Shown here one piece after another: positions 1 to 10,793 of a stretch of 53,846 nt of DNA. The notes beneath the pieces are model-generated. The model saw only the letters and a program-made list of their open reading frames with translations. It ran no database searches and was not told where the DNA came from. The stretch comes from Ureibacillus thermosphaericus (GTDB taxonomy: Bacteria > Bacillota > Bacilli > Bacillales_A > Planococcaceae): assembly GCF_012396605.1 (NCBI RefSeq), contig NZ_JAAXPW010000023.1:1-53846 (forward strand). Direction: 5' to 3'. Made by a program: the position numbers and the translations under genes. Numbering within the stretch: position 1 is the stretch's first letter; each line of letters opens with the position of its first letter.

Positions 1-127
1 TAAAGAGAACAGCTATTCACGGAAGTTATAAAGACTTGCGTCAATCATCTTAATTGAACCGCCGTATACGGAACCGTACGTACGGTGGTGTGAGAGGACG
101 GGAGTTAATCGCTCCCTCCTACTCGAT
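1..127 (+). mobile_element. Group IIC-type intron, 3' end (domains V and VI), cut by window edge
   Basis: This is the 3' end of a group II intron whose 5' part lies outside the window. Domain V is about 58-89, with a CGC catalytic triad at 60-62 and a 9-bp stem ACCGCCGTA/TACGGTGGT. Domain VI follows, and the element ends in AT at 126-127, fitting the group II 3' rule AY. The 127 bases are identical to 27993-28119, the 3' end of the complete intron copy in this window. Bases 1-53 match the end of the residual reading frame in that copy. Sequence diverges immediately after base 127. Whether this copy encodes a reverse transcriptase cannot be seen. Confidence 0.9.
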
Positions 128-170
128 CGATAAAATCTGAAAACAAATTCGGTTTATCTCGATTAAGGAT

Positions 171-1463
171 TTACTGATTGTTATGATTTTTTAAGGATTT
201 TAACTTTTCATAGATCGTTGCCATCCTTTTTTCTTCTCCTGCAATGACAGGGCGATAAAATTCCATATCTTGAAGATTGTCTGGTAAATATTGTTGATTT
301 ACCCAACCACCAAAAGTGCCTATTGGATAGTCGTGAGGGTACTGGTAACCAACGTGACCTAATGTTTTTGCTCCCGCATAATGAGCATCCCTCAAATGCA
401 TAGGAATATCCCCAGTTTTTCCTTCATGAATGGCTTTAATTGCAGCGTCTAATGCCTGATATGCGGAATTGGATTTTTCAGATAAACACATTTCAATGAC
501 TGCATTGGCAAGGGGAATTCTCGCTTCAGGTAAGCCGAGTACTTTTGCTGCTTCTGTTGCTGCATATACATGGGCGCCTACATTGGGATTCGCAAGGCCA
601 ATATCCTCATATGCCATCACCAAAAGTCTTCTACAAACTGCAATTAAATCTCCATTTTCAAGCAAATGGGCTAAATAATATAAACTTGCGTTGACATCGC
701 TTCCTCTCACAGATTTTTGCAAAGCGGACAATAAATTATAAAAATGCGTGCCACCTTTATCTCCATATACGCCGATGCGTTTCGCCAAGTGTTCGATAGT
801 AGAATCTTCCACACGCACAATGTCATCTATTTCTTCTGAAGCATGAAAGACTGATTCTAACAAAGTTAAAGCTTTCCTAGCATCACCATTGGAAGCAATC
901 GCAATTTTTTTTATTTGTTCATCATGAATATCAATTGAATATTTTCCTAATCCTCGTTCTTCATCATGCAATGCGTTTTTTAACAGTTGGACAAGTTCCT
1001 CAAGAGTCAAACGTTTTAGTTGAAAAATCTCCCCGCATCGGGAACGGATTGCTGGATTGACATCGTGAAATGGATTTTCTGTCGTAGCACCGATTAAAAT
1101 AATTGACCCATCTTCCACATGGGGTAATAATGTATCTTGTTGAAGTTTATTAAATCTATGAATCTCATCTAAAAACAGTATGACTTTTCCTGTGAGCCTT
1201 GCTTCTGATACAATTTGTTCAACATCTTTTTTTCCAGCAATCGTTGCGTTTAAAGGAAAGAAAGGTAAATTTGTGCTTCCTGCAATAGCATAGGCGATAG
1301 AGGTTTTCCCAATTCCTGGTTCACCGTACAATAACATTGACGGAACATGTCCGTTTTGAATCATTTTATATAAAGCGGTATCTTTACCAATAATATGTTG
1401 TTGTCCAACTACTTCATCTATATTTCTAGGGCGCATTCGAAATGCCAATGGTTCATTTTGCAT
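171..1463 (-). CDS. rarA: Replication-associated recombination AAA+ ATPase RarA (MgsA/YrvN)
   Basis: Clamp-loader-like AAA+ ATPase of the RarA/MgsA/WRNIP1 family, acting at stalled or gapped replication forks. Walker A GEPGIGKT is at residues 47-54, Walker B ILFLDE at 95-100, sensor 1 LIGATTENP near 123-131, and an SRC arginine-finger region near 141-143. The C-terminal half is the helical tetramerisation domain typical of the family. At 430 aa it is close to B. subtilis YrvN (about 420 aa). The ATG follows a GGAGGAAG Shine-Dalgarno. It is divergent from cymR as in B. subtilis; the shared 130-bp gap holds a TATAAT on the reverse strand and a TATACT (1547-1552) facing cymR, neither with a strong -35. 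Its 3' end is 43 bp from the intron fragment. Confidence 0.95.
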   Translation of the reverse strand: MQNEPLAFRMRPRNIDEVVGQQHIIGKDTALYKMIQNGHVPSMLLYGEPGIGKTSIAYAIAGSTNLPFFPLNATIAGKKDVEQIVSEARLTGKVILFLDEIHRFNKLQQDTLLPHVEDGSIILIGATTENPFHDVNPAIRSRCGEIFQLKRLTLEELVQLLKNALHDEERGLGKYSIDIHDEQIKKIAIASNGDARKALTLLESVFHASEEIDDIVRVEDSTIEHLAKRIGVYGDKGGTHFYNLLSALQKSVRGSDVNASLYYLAHLLENGDLIAVCRRLLVMAYEDIGLANPNVGAHVYAATEAAKVLGLPEARIPLANAVIEMCLSEKSNSAYQALDAAIKAIHEGKTGDIPMHLRDAHYAGAKTLGHVGYQYPHDYPIGTFGGWVNQQYLPDNLQDMEFYRPVIAGEEKRMATIYEKLKSLKNHNNQ

Positions 1464-1592
1464 AGTACTTCCTCCGATGAACTTAAAAAACTTTTCATTT
1501 ATAAATTATAATAGACCTTTTCCAAGTGGAATAAAAGGTGTTATGTTATACTAGACGAAGAATATGGGAATAGAAATTTGAGGTGTAGTAAG

Positions 1593-2012
1593 ATGAAAAT
1601 TTCAACTAAAGGTAGATATGGTTTAACAATTATGATCGAATTAGCAAAACATTATGGGGATGGTCCACTCCCATTACGTAAAATTGCGGAAGAAAAAAAT
1701 CTATCAGAGGCATACTTAGAACAATTAGTATCTCCATTACGTATTGCTGGTTTAGTAAAAAGTGTGCGCGGTGCATACGGCGGTTATTTACTTGCAATTC
1801 CACCAAGTAAAATTTCAGCAGCAGATGTAATTCGTGTATTAGAAGGTCCAATCCAACCAGTGGAGGGAATTGAAGAAGAAGAGCCACCACAACAACAGCT
1901 TTGGATTCGCATTCGCGATGCAGTAAAACAGGTACTTGATACGACAACGATTGAAGATTTAGCAAATTATACTGACGAGACAGAGTATGACGGTTATATG
2001 TTCTATATTTAA
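1593..2012 (+). CDS. cymR: Rrf2-family cysteine metabolism repressor CymR
   Basis: Rrf2-type winged-helix regulator. In B. subtilis CymR works with cysteine synthase CysK as sensor and represses sulfur and cysteine uptake genes. The protein begins MKISTKGRYGLTIM, the family signature, followed by the helix-turn-helix (about 25-65) and the wing segment VRGAYGGYLL. No Fe-S cysteine cluster is present, as expected for CymR rather than IscR or NsrR. The ATG at 1593 is chosen because GAGGTG lies just upstream; an in-frame TTG 15 bases earlier overlaps that ribosome site. Length 139 aa, as in Bacillus. It heads the row cymR-iscS-mnmA, consistent with sulfur supply for tRNA thiolation. Confidence 0.9.
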   Translation: MKISTKGRYGLTIMIELAKHYGDGPLPLRKIAEEKNLSEAYLEQLVSPLRIAGLVKSVRGAYGGYLLAIPPSKISAADVIRVLEGPIQPVEGIEEEEPPQQQLWIRIRDAVKQVLDTTTIEDLANYTDETEYDGYMFYI

Positions 2013-2047
2013 TTGCACTTAAGAATAAAGGAGTTTATCGGCACATT

Positions 2048-4333
<2,286 letters not shown>

Positions 4334-4335
<2 letters not shown>

Positions 4336-4363
4336 TTGGCGGCTAAGTTGGTCGCCAATTTTT
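4334..4363 (+). terminator. Short hairpin with T run after mnmA
   Basis: AATTGGCG (4334-4341) pairs with CGCCAATT (4353-4360) over an 11-base loop, followed by TTTTT. It overlaps the mnmA stop codon and is short, so it may be a partial terminator letting some transcription reach the TPR gene. Confidence 0.5.
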
Positions 4364-4379
4364 GATGAGAGGTGAGAAC

Positions 4380-5048
4380 ATGAACTATAATGAAGAAGGC
4401 ATCAAAGCATTGCAGGAAGAGCGTTATGAAGATGCAGTGAAAGCTTTCACGGAAGCAATTGAACAAAATCCGGATGATCCAGTAGGCTATATTAATTTTG
4501 GGAATGTCCTTGCCGCAATGAACGAGATAGAGCGTGCAGAGAGATTTTTTCAAAAAGCGATTACTCTTGATGAAAAAGCTGCAACGGCCTATTATGGATT
4601 AGCAAACTTATATTATAATTCGGAGCGATTTGTAGAGGCGGCAAAACTTTATCAAAAGTCGATTGAATATGGAATTGAAGGTGCCGATGCTTATTACATG
4701 TTAGGGAAAGCATTAGAAAAGGAAAATAAAGTAAAACTGGCACTTCCATATATGCAACGAGCTGCTGAACTTGCGCCGGATGATATGCAAATTCGTTTAA
4801 GTTACGGCATTTTATTATGTAAGTTAGAGATGTTTGATTTAGCAAAAAAGGAATTGGAGTATGTCTTACATAATGATGAACAAAATGCCGATGCTCATTA
4901 TAATTTAGGTGTGCTCTACGCCCTCTCGACAGAGGATGCAAAAGAGGCGTTATATCACTTAGAACAAGCCTTTACAATTCAACCAGAACATGAACAAGCA
5001 AAATATATTTATGACATGGTAATGGAGCGCTTAAAGAATAAAAATTAG
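4380..5048 (+). CDS. Tetratricopeptide-repeat protein, YrrB-like
   Basis: Soluble all-helical TPR protein of 222 aa, without signal peptide or membrane segment. About six TPR units run through the whole length; typical A/G/Y/A/P positions are clear in repeats such as ALQEERYEDAVKAFTEAIE and AYYGLANLYYNSERFVEA. TPR proteins are protein-binding scaffolds and no enzyme motif is present. The position after mnmA and before recD2 is that of B. subtilis yrrB, a TPR protein of similar length. The start at 4380 is chosen because AGAGGTGAG precedes it; an in-frame TTG 18 bases upstream overlaps the ribosome site. The partner is unknown. Confidence 0.85.
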   Translation: MNYNEEGIKALQEERYEDAVKAFTEAIEQNPDDPVGYINFGNVLAAMNEIERAERFFQKAITLDEKAATAYYGLANLYYNSERFVEAAKLYQKSIEYGIEGADAYYMLGKALEKENKVKLALPYMQRAAELAPDDMQIRLSYGILLCKLEMFDLAKKELEYVLHNDEQNADAHYNLGVLYALSTEDAKEALYHLEQAFTIQPEHEQAKYIYDMVMERLKNKN

Positions 5049-5055
5049 AATGTTG

Positions 5056-5093
5056 AAAGGCTATCTAGAAGTTAAGTTTCTAGATAGCCTTTT
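5056..5093 (+). terminator. Strong intrinsic terminator after the TPR gene
   Basis: A 15-bp perfect stem (5056-5070 with 5078-5092) with a 7-base loop, ending in TTTT. The A run on the left arm would let it also stop reverse transcription from the HisA-like gene. The remaining bases up to 5264 hold no recognisable feature. Confidence 0.85.
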
Positions 5094-5264
5094 GAATTGG
5101 AAATTTTTGTATACTAGCCGGTAGATACCCAACATTGATGTTAACCTCTATTTAAGCTTCATATTATTATTTGTTTCAGAAACGAAATTTATCTTATCAC
5201 GATAATAGATGTCAAGTCGTTGTGATTGAATTTCTATTGGAAAATTCACTATAGCTCATCAAAA

Positions 5265-6014
5265 CTATGACTTACAATAATTCACCACATCTCGATATGG
5301 CAAATCGCCTCCAAAAATATCTAATGCACTGCCGATCGTTACGTGCAATTTTCCTCCTGATAATTTTTTAAACCTTTCAAGATCTTGTAATGATCGAACT
5401 CCACCTGCATAAGTTGTTGGAATCTTTGTCCATTTCGCTAAATCCTGAACTAATTCTTCCTGCATTCCGCTTTTTTTCCCTTCCACATCCACGGCATGAA
5501 TTAAAAACTCATCACAATATTGTTCTAGGAAGGAAATATTTTCCTGATTGATTTCAAAATCGCTGAATTTCGTCCATTTATCCGTAACGACAAACCATTT
5601 GTCATCTCGTTTTCTGCAACTTAAATCAAGGACAATGTGTTCTTTTCCAATCTCTTGGACTAGACGTTCTAATCTTTCCATATCTAATTGTCCATCGTGA
5701 AATATGTATGATGTAACAATGACATGGCTGGCACCCGTATCAATCCATTTTTTTGCATTGTCCGCAGTGATTCCTCCACCGATTTGAAGTCCTCTCGGAT
5801 ATGCAGTTAAAGCAAATTGGGCTTGTTCTTCATTTCCAGGGCCTAACATGATAACATGCCCACCTGTTAAACCATCCTTTTTAAATAGTTCGGCATAATA
5901 GGAAGCATCTTTTTCAGAAATAAAATTTTCTACAACAGTTTCTTGTCCTAAAGTACTGCCAACAATTTGTTTGACTTTTCCATCATGCAAATCAATACAA
6001 GGTCTAAATTCCAT
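5265..6014 (-). CDS. hisA: Eukaryotic-type HisA: ProFAR isomerase
   Basis: TIM-barrel enzyme predicted to isomerise ProFAR to PRFAR in histidine synthesis. The sequence begins MEFRPCIDLHDGKVKQIVGS, the pattern of yeast HIS6 and plant enzymes rather than the usual bacterial IPAIDLxxGxxVRL. The two catalytic aspartates are visible: Asp8 (CIDLHDG) and Asp130 (IVLDLSCRK). Phosphate-binding segments are QIGGGIT (about 77-83) and YAGGVRS. The ATG at 6014 is preferred because GAAGGGA lies 12-13 bases upstream; a TTG 21 bases further up has no ribosome site. It stands alone without other his genes and is inserted, reversed, between the yrrB-like gene and recD2, adjacent in B. subtilis. This points to acquisition by transfer (inference). 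Confidence 0.85.
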   Translation of the reverse strand: MEFRPCIDLHDGKVKQIVGSTLGQETVVENFISEKDASYYAELFKKDGLTGGHVIMLGPGNEEQAQFALTAYPRGLQIGGGITADNAKKWIDTGASHVIVTSYIFHDGQLDMERLERLVQEIGKEHIVLDLSCRKRDDKWFVVTDKWTKFSDFEINQENISFLEQYCDEFLIHAVDVEGKKSGMQEELVQDLAKWTKIPTTYAGGVRSLQDLERFKKLSGGKLHVTIGSALDIFGGDLPYRDVVNYCKS

Positions 6015-6096
6015 AATGCACTCGAATCCCTTCAATAAGTATTTTTTATATCATATCATTGGTCTATTATTTAATCGAGAAGTGGAAGTTCCTATT

Positions 6097-6124
6097 TTGT
6101 TACACTCCGTAATAATGGTATCAT
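6097..6124 (+). promoter_or_regulatory. Sigma-A-like promoter for recD2
   Basis: TTGTTA (6097-6102), 16-bp spacer, TATCAT (6119-6124), about 30 bases before the recD2 start. It would give recD2 its own promoter despite the reversed gene upstream. Confidence 0.45.
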
Positions 6125-6153
6125 ATTAAAGAGATTTTTTCGGAGAGGAGCGT

Positions 6154-8640
6154 ATGAAAGTGGAGGAAAACTTCACCATACTCAAAACGACAAAAACCTT
6201 TGTTTTAGGCCGGCCAATTGTTTCCATTTTTCATAACGCATCCAACATGTATTCTATTGTAAAAGTGAAAATTAAGGAAACCAATTTGCAATATACAGAA
6301 AAAGAAATCACAGTTGTAGGATATTTTCCAACCCTTGATGAAGAACATGACTATCGTTTTTTTGGAAGTTTGAAGCATCATCCGAAATACGGAATTCAAT
6401 TCCAAGTAGAAATGTTTGAAAGGGAAGTTCCTGCAACTGAACAAGGTGTCATTCACTATTTATCGAGTGACTTATTTCCGGGTATTGGTCCAAAAACTGC
6501 TGAGTTGATTGTCAAAACGCTAGGGACTGATGCGCTGAAAAAAATGATGGAAAATCCACAAATTCTCGATGAAGTTCCAAGGCTATCTGAAGAGAAAAAA
6601 ATGACTATTCGCAGCACTTTAGAACAAAATTTAGGTTTGGATAAAATTATGATTCAATTGAACGAATGGGGATTCGGACCGCAATTAGGAATGAAAATAT
6701 ATCAAACGTATCGAGAAGAAACAATTCATTTGTTAACCGAAAATCCTTATTGTTTAATTGAAGAAGTAGAAGGGGTTGGATTTACAAAAGCCGATGAATT
6801 GGGCAGTAAAATCGGCATAACAGGAAACCATCCCGACCGAATTAAAGCAGCAGTCTTACATGTGTTGAATCAAGCTGCTTTATCTGAAGGGCATGTATAT
6901 TTAGAAGCGGAACATGTATTGCCTGAGGTTAAAGGTATGCTGGAACAGAGCCAACCTGTAGAAATTCCTTTTGAGTCTATTTCAAAAGCGGTTATTGAAT
7001 TGGAAGAGGAAGGGAAAATTTGCGGCGAAGAGACGAGAATTTACTTGCCATCCTTATATTTTAGTGAAGTTGGCATCGCCACTAAAATTTTGCAACTTTT
7101 AAAGCAAAATGAACAAAGTCAAATTTTTTCAAAAGACGAGATACGAAAAGCAATCGGAGAAGTCGAAGAACGTTTGGAAGTGACTTATGCAGAAACGCAA
7201 GCAAGAGCCATTGAACAAGCTCTAAACTCGTCCGTTATGATCTTAACAGGTGGGCCAGGAACAGGGAAAACGACCGTTATTCGAGGATTAGTTGAAGTGT
7301 ATGCAGAACTTCACGGAATTTCCTTAGATCCTAAAGAATATGCGAAGAGGGAAGAGCCGTTTCCAATTATTCTCGCAGCACCAACTGGTAGAGCTGCAAA
7401 AAGACTTTCGGAATCTACGGGTTTACCAGCGATGACAATTCACCGATTATTAGGTTTTAATGGTCAAGAAAAAGAGGAAGAATCAGATCGTGAAATCGAA
7501 GGCCGTCTTGTAATAATCGATGAAATGTCCATGGTAGATACGTGGTTAAGTCACCAATTGTTAAAAAGTATTCCTCTCAGTGCTCAAGTGGTTCTTGTAG
7601 GAGATCAAGATCAATTGCCTCCGGTTGGACCTGGACAAGTATTAAAGGACTTATTAGCTTCTAAAGTCGTGCCAACCATAGAACTAACAGAAGTATATCG
7701 CCAAGCAGATGGTTCTACGATTATCGAACTGGCCCATCAAATTAAAAAAGGGCAAATTCCAACTAACTTTACTGAAAAAACGACCGATCGTTCTTTTATT
7801 AAAGCTTCAAAAGATCAAATTGCCAGCGTCGTCACACAAGTTGTAAAAAGTGCATTGGCAAAAGGTCAATCTATACGTGATATACAAGTGTTGGCACCTA
7901 TGTACAAGGGTCCAGCTGGTATTGATTATTTAAATAAAGAAATTCAAGAGCTTGTGAATTCAAACGAGGATGGAACGAGAAAAGAAGTAAAGTATGGCGA
8001 TACGATTTTCCGCATTGGTGATAAAGTTTTACAGCTGGTCAACCAGCCGGAAAGTAATGTTTTTAACGGTGATATTGGAGAAATTGTAGCAATCTTAAAA
8101 GCGAAAGAAACGGTTGAAAAACAAGATATCGTTGTCGTTTCTTATGATGGCAATGAAGTGACGTATGAACGATCTGACTTAAATCAAATTACCTTGGCTT
8201 ATTGTTGCTCCATTCATAAAGCGCAAGGCAGTGAATTCCAAACGGTGATTATGCCTATTGTTCGAAGCTATTCAAAAATGCTTCGTAGAAATTTGATTTA
8301 TACAGGAATTACTCGTGCGAAAAATTATTTAATATTATGCGGAGAGCCAGAAGAATTCATGAAGGGAATTCAACGCACGGACGATTTGAAGCGTTTTACG
8401 ACTTTGAGGACCCGATTGAATCCCGCGAAGATGAATGATGATCGAAATCAGGAAATGAAGATGGAAGGGGAGAAGCTTGATGAACAAATCGTGCATCTTT
8501 CACCGGACGATTGCAATGAACAGCAGACGACAGGCGATACTACTTCCCTTCCTCCAGTCCTTAATGCGGAAACAGCACCTAAAATCCATCCGATGATAGG
8601 GATGGATGGTATCACCCCTTATGATTTTTTGGATGAATAA
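6154..8640 (+). CDS. recD2: ATP-dependent DNA helicase RecD2 (YrrC)
   Basis: 5'-3' superfamily 1B helicase working in fork maintenance and repair without RecBC. An N-terminal OB-like part is followed by helix-hairpin-helix segments (FPGIGPKTAELIV near 110; VEGVGFTKADEL near 207). Walker A GGPGTGKTT is near 365-373, motif II LVIIDEMSMVD near 451-461, motif III VGDQDQLPPVGPG near 485, and motif VI YTGITRAK near the end. At 828 aa it is slightly longer than B. subtilis YrrC (about 800 aa), with a C-terminal tail ending GMDGITPYDFLDE. The ATG follows AGAGGAG. Confidence 0.94.
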   Translation: MKVEENFTILKTTKTFVLGRPIVSIFHNASNMYSIVKVKIKETNLQYTEKEITVVGYFPTLDEEHDYRFFGSLKHHPKYGIQFQVEMFEREVPATEQGVIHYLSSDLFPGIGPKTAELIVKTLGTDALKKMMENPQILDEVPRLSEEKKMTIRSTLEQNLGLDKIMIQLNEWGFGPQLGMKIYQTYREETIHLLTENPYCLIEEVEGVGFTKADELGSKIGITGNHPDRIKAAVLHVLNQAALSEGHVYLEAEHVLPEVKGMLEQSQPVEIPFESISKAVIELEEEGKICGEETRIYLPSLYFSEVGIATKILQLLKQNEQSQIFSKDEIRKAIGEVEERLEVTYAETQARAIEQALNSSVMILTGGPGTGKTTVIRGLVEVYAELHGISLDPKEYAKREEPFPIILAAPTGRAAKRLSESTGLPAMTIHRLLGFNGQEKEEESDREIEGRLVIIDEMSMVDTWLSHQLLKSIPLSAQVVLVGDQDQLPPVGPGQVLKDLLASKVVPTIELTEVYRQADGSTIIELAHQIKKGQIPTNFTEKTTDRSFIKASKDQIASVVTQVVKSALAKGQSIRDIQVLAPMYKGPAGIDYLNKEIQELVNSNEDGTRKEVKYGDTIFRIGDKVLQLVNQPESNVFNGDIGEIVAILKAKETVEKQDIVVVSYDGNEVTYERSDLNQITLAYCCSIHKAQGSEFQTVIMPIVRSYSKMLRRNLIYTGITRAKNYLILCGEPEEFMKGIQRTDDLKRFTTLRTRLNPAKMNDDRNQEMKMEGEKLDEQIVHLSPDDCNEQQTTGDTTSLPPVLNAETAPKIHPMIGMDGITPYDFLDE

Positions 8641-8663
8641 AAGGTTGTATACACTTTGGATAA

Positions 8664-8718
8664 AAAACCGAACAATTGCCTGAATCTCTGATTCTGAGAG
8701 TCTGCAACGTTCGGTTTT
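8664..8718. terminator. Bidirectional terminator between recD2 and the MFS gene
   Basis: AAAACCGAAC (8664-8673) pairs with GTTCGGTTTT (8709-8718), with further pairing inside (TTGC/GCAA and a CTCT/AGAG inner hairpin). The A and T runs on both sides suit the convergent genes on either side. Confidence 0.75.
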
Positions 8719-8762
8719 ACTATTTATATCGACATTCAAATGCAAATTCCGGTTTCCATTTG

Positions 8763-9941
8763 TTATTGAAAATTCTTCACTTTACGGCCATGAAGGAAAA
8801 AGTAAAGGAGCACGGTTGCCAAAACGACAAAACTTAAACTGAAATACAATTGGCTGTAAGTCGTATACGGCTCAATAAATCCCAACAGATATGGGCCAAA
8901 GCCCAGACCTGCATCAAGGAAAATGAAGAATGTGGATGTGGCAAGTCCCATTCGATGGATGGGCGTCACTTTCACTGCAACGGCTTGAATGCAGGATTGC
9001 ATGTTGCCATAACCCAGACCGATCAAAACCCCTGAAAACAGCAGTACAAAACTGTTATGTGCCGCGCTTAAAACAATCAGTCCAATCGAAAAAAGAATAA
9101 ACGCAGGATACATTACGTAATTTGCGCCTTTCACATCTAACAGACGCCCGGAGAAAGGACGTGAACACAAAATAGCGATGGAATAAACAAAGAAGAAGAA
9201 ACTGGAGGCTTCCATCAAGCCGATTTCCTGTGCATAAAAATTTATGAAGGATAAAACTCCGGAATAGCATAAAGCGGCAATGAGCATAATGAAAGAAATC
9301 GGTATGGCTTTCGATTCAATAAAATTCGAAAGTTTGAACCCTTTAACGTCTTTCTCCGCCTTTTTCACCGCTTTAGGCTCTGATACTTGAATAAAGAATG
9401 AAGTGATGAATGCGATGATTCCTAATAAACTACACAATCCAAATACGATCAAAAAGCTTACATGCTGGCTCAAAAACAACCCTATGAAGGGACCGATGGC
9501 TGTCGCCAAAGTGGAACTCATACTGTAATACCCAATCCCTTCGCCCTTGCGGCTGTTGGGAATGACTTGGGCGACAATGGTTCCGGTTGCCGTTCCAGCA
9601 ATACCGAGGGTCAAACCGTGCAAAAATCGCACAATTAAAAAGAACCAAATATTTAATTGAATAAAATAGAGGAAGCTTGATAATGCAAATAGGCAAGTGC
9701 CAATCAGCAATGTCCTTTTGTAGCCAATCGAATTGATGCCGCGGCCTATAAACAGTCTTCCAATTAATGTGGCGATGATGAAAATGCCTGTTGCAAGACC
9801 CGCTTGACTCGTGGTTGCGTGAAATTCTGTTTTTGCATAAACGGCTACAATGACAACTAGTAGATAAAAGACAGATGTTAACAAAAAATTAATGGTTGAT
9901 GTGATAATAAAATCTTTTGTCCATAATTTTGATTCATTCAT
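8763..9941 (-). CDS. Major facilitator superfamily transporter (probable efflux)
   Basis: Integral membrane protein of 392 aa with about twelve hydrophobic segments, the layout of an MFS_1 drug/proton antiporter. The cytoplasmic loop after helix 2 carries GRLFIGRGINSIGYKR, matching the MFS motif GxxxDRxGxRR loosely, and the repeated copy in the second half reads SRPFSGRLLDVKGANY. A long charged loop (SEPKAVKKAEKDVKG) divides the halves. The gene overlaps the upstream marR by four bases (ATGA), so the pair is co-translated and MarR probably represses the transporter. The substrate cannot be told. Base composition looks somewhat richer in G+C than the flanking genes, a possible sign of transfer. 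Confidence 0.8.
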   Translation of the reverse strand: MNESKLWTKDFIITSTINFLLTSVFYLLVVIVAVYAKTEFHATTSQAGLATGIFIIATLIGRLFIGRGINSIGYKRTLLIGTCLFALSSFLYFIQLNIWFFLIVRFLHGLTLGIAGTATGTIVAQVIPNSRKGEGIGYYSMSSTLATAIGPFIGLFLSQHVSFLIVFGLCSLLGIIAFITSFFIQVSEPKAVKKAEKDVKGFKLSNFIESKAIPISFIMLIAALCYSGVLSFINFYAQEIGLMEASSFFFFVYSIAILCSRPFSGRLLDVKGANYVMYPAFILFSIGLIVLSAAHNSFVLLFSGVLIGLGYGNMQSCIQAVAVKVTPIHRMGLATSTFFIFLDAGLGFGPYLLGFIEPYTTYSQLYFSLSFVVLATVLLYFFLHGRKVKNFQ

Positions 9942-10366
9942 TGTTGTTTTCCTTCTTTACTGTAAAATTGCTGTTGAATTTTTGAAAGTGTATGGAAAAA
10001 GTTTTGCAGTTCATCCTCTGTAAGGTGTTCCATCATCTTTCTTTCGAAGCTCGATATTTTTTTACGGCAGGATGCATAAATTTCTTCACCCAACGGCGTT
10101 AACTGGATCACCTTTTCTCTCCGATCTCGGCTTTCCCTTTTTTCAATTAATCGAAGTTCCTCCAAAGCGTTCACCCTGCGAGTGATGGACGGCTTCTCTA
10201 CACTGTATCGTTTGGCGATTTCCACCAGAGTTGACGGACCGTTATGCTTTATGTAATAGATAACTTGCCATAAAGAATAGGAAAGATTGTATTCGCTTAA
10301 AAGTTCATTCAAAGCATTGATCAGTGGCCGATACAATCGTAAATAATGTTGAAAAAATCCTTCCAA
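9938..10366 (-). CDS. MarR-family transcriptional repressor
   Basis: Winged-helix regulator of 142 aa. The DNA-binding part spans about 30-95, with TLVEIAKRYSVEKPSITRRVNALEE as the recognition region and RRxKVIQLTPLGEE as the wing and following helix. The start is TTG at 10366, preceded by GGAGGTGA at good distance. It is first in a two-gene operon with the MFS transporter. A perfect palindrome over its own promoter (10388-10406) indicates autorepression, released by an unknown ligand that is likely also a transporter substrate. Confidence 0.87.
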   Translation of the reverse strand: MEGFFQHYLRLYRPLINALNELLSEYNLSYSLWQVIYYIKHNGPSTLVEIAKRYSVEKPSITRRVNALEELRLIEKRESRDRREKVIQLTPLGEEIYASCRKKISSFERKMMEHLTEDELQNFFHTLSKIQQQFYSKEGKQQ

Positions 10367-10387
10367 AGGATTTCACCTCCGATAAAA

Positions 10388-10406
10388 TAGTTACCCTAGG
10401 TAACTA
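10388..10406. promoter_or_regulatory. MarR-type operator
   Basis: TAGTTACC-CTA-GGTAACTA: two perfect 8-base arms around a 3-base centre. It overlaps the -10 hexamer of the marR promoter and lies just upstream of the ribosome site. A MarR dimer bound here would block RNA polymerase. Confidence 0.75.
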
Positions 10407-10430
10407 TATCACTAAACTATTATATGTCAA
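10403..10430 (-). promoter_or_regulatory. Sigma-A promoter of the marR-MFS operon
   Basis: On the reverse strand, TTGACA (10430-10425), 16-bp spacer, TATAGT (10408-10403). The -35 is consensus and the -10 has five of six consensus bases. The operator at 10388-10406 covers the -10. Confidence 0.75.
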
Positions 10431-10793
10431 TAAAATGTTCTTTTCCAGTCATCCATTTTTTGCCCCTATCCGATTCAATGGCCATTTACCTGAATTGCGA
10501 TGTATCCATGTTGGATCATCCCTTATGTACGATGTTATATATCAAATCGAGAATGTTTGTTAGCGATTTGAGAATTAAAAAGGATTTAAATGATATAAAA
10601 ATATAGATTTATTTGAAAATTTTGTGTTTAGGTTTGATATAATTTAGAATTTAAATGCTGATTTTTGTAGTATTTACCAATTATTCATATGGATATTAGA
10701 TAGGTTTCATTTAAAAATGAAATTGTTCTTTATAAACAAAAAATCATAAAATGAATAACAAGAAAAAATTATACTACGAAAGAGTGATGGATG
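10431..10793. other. AT-rich intergenic region before asnO
   Basis: No gene is supported here. The only candidate signal is TTGAAA (10613-10618) and TATAAT (10638-10643), whose 19-bp spacing is one to two bases too long for an ideal promoter but which points at asnO. Short open frames have no ribosome sites. Confidence 0.4.

Noticed and set aside
469-678. Forward open frame inside rarA
   Set aside because: It lies antisense within a well-conserved AAA+ gene, has no ribosome site and resembles nothing; a frame shadow.
1499-1560. CymR operator in the rarA-cymR gap
   Set aside because: Some AT-rich resemblance, but I could not match the CymR consensus with confidence.
10324-10606. Two short forward frames across the marR start and operator
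   Set aside because: They cover the marR promoter and operator, have no ribosome site and consist of AT-rich noise.
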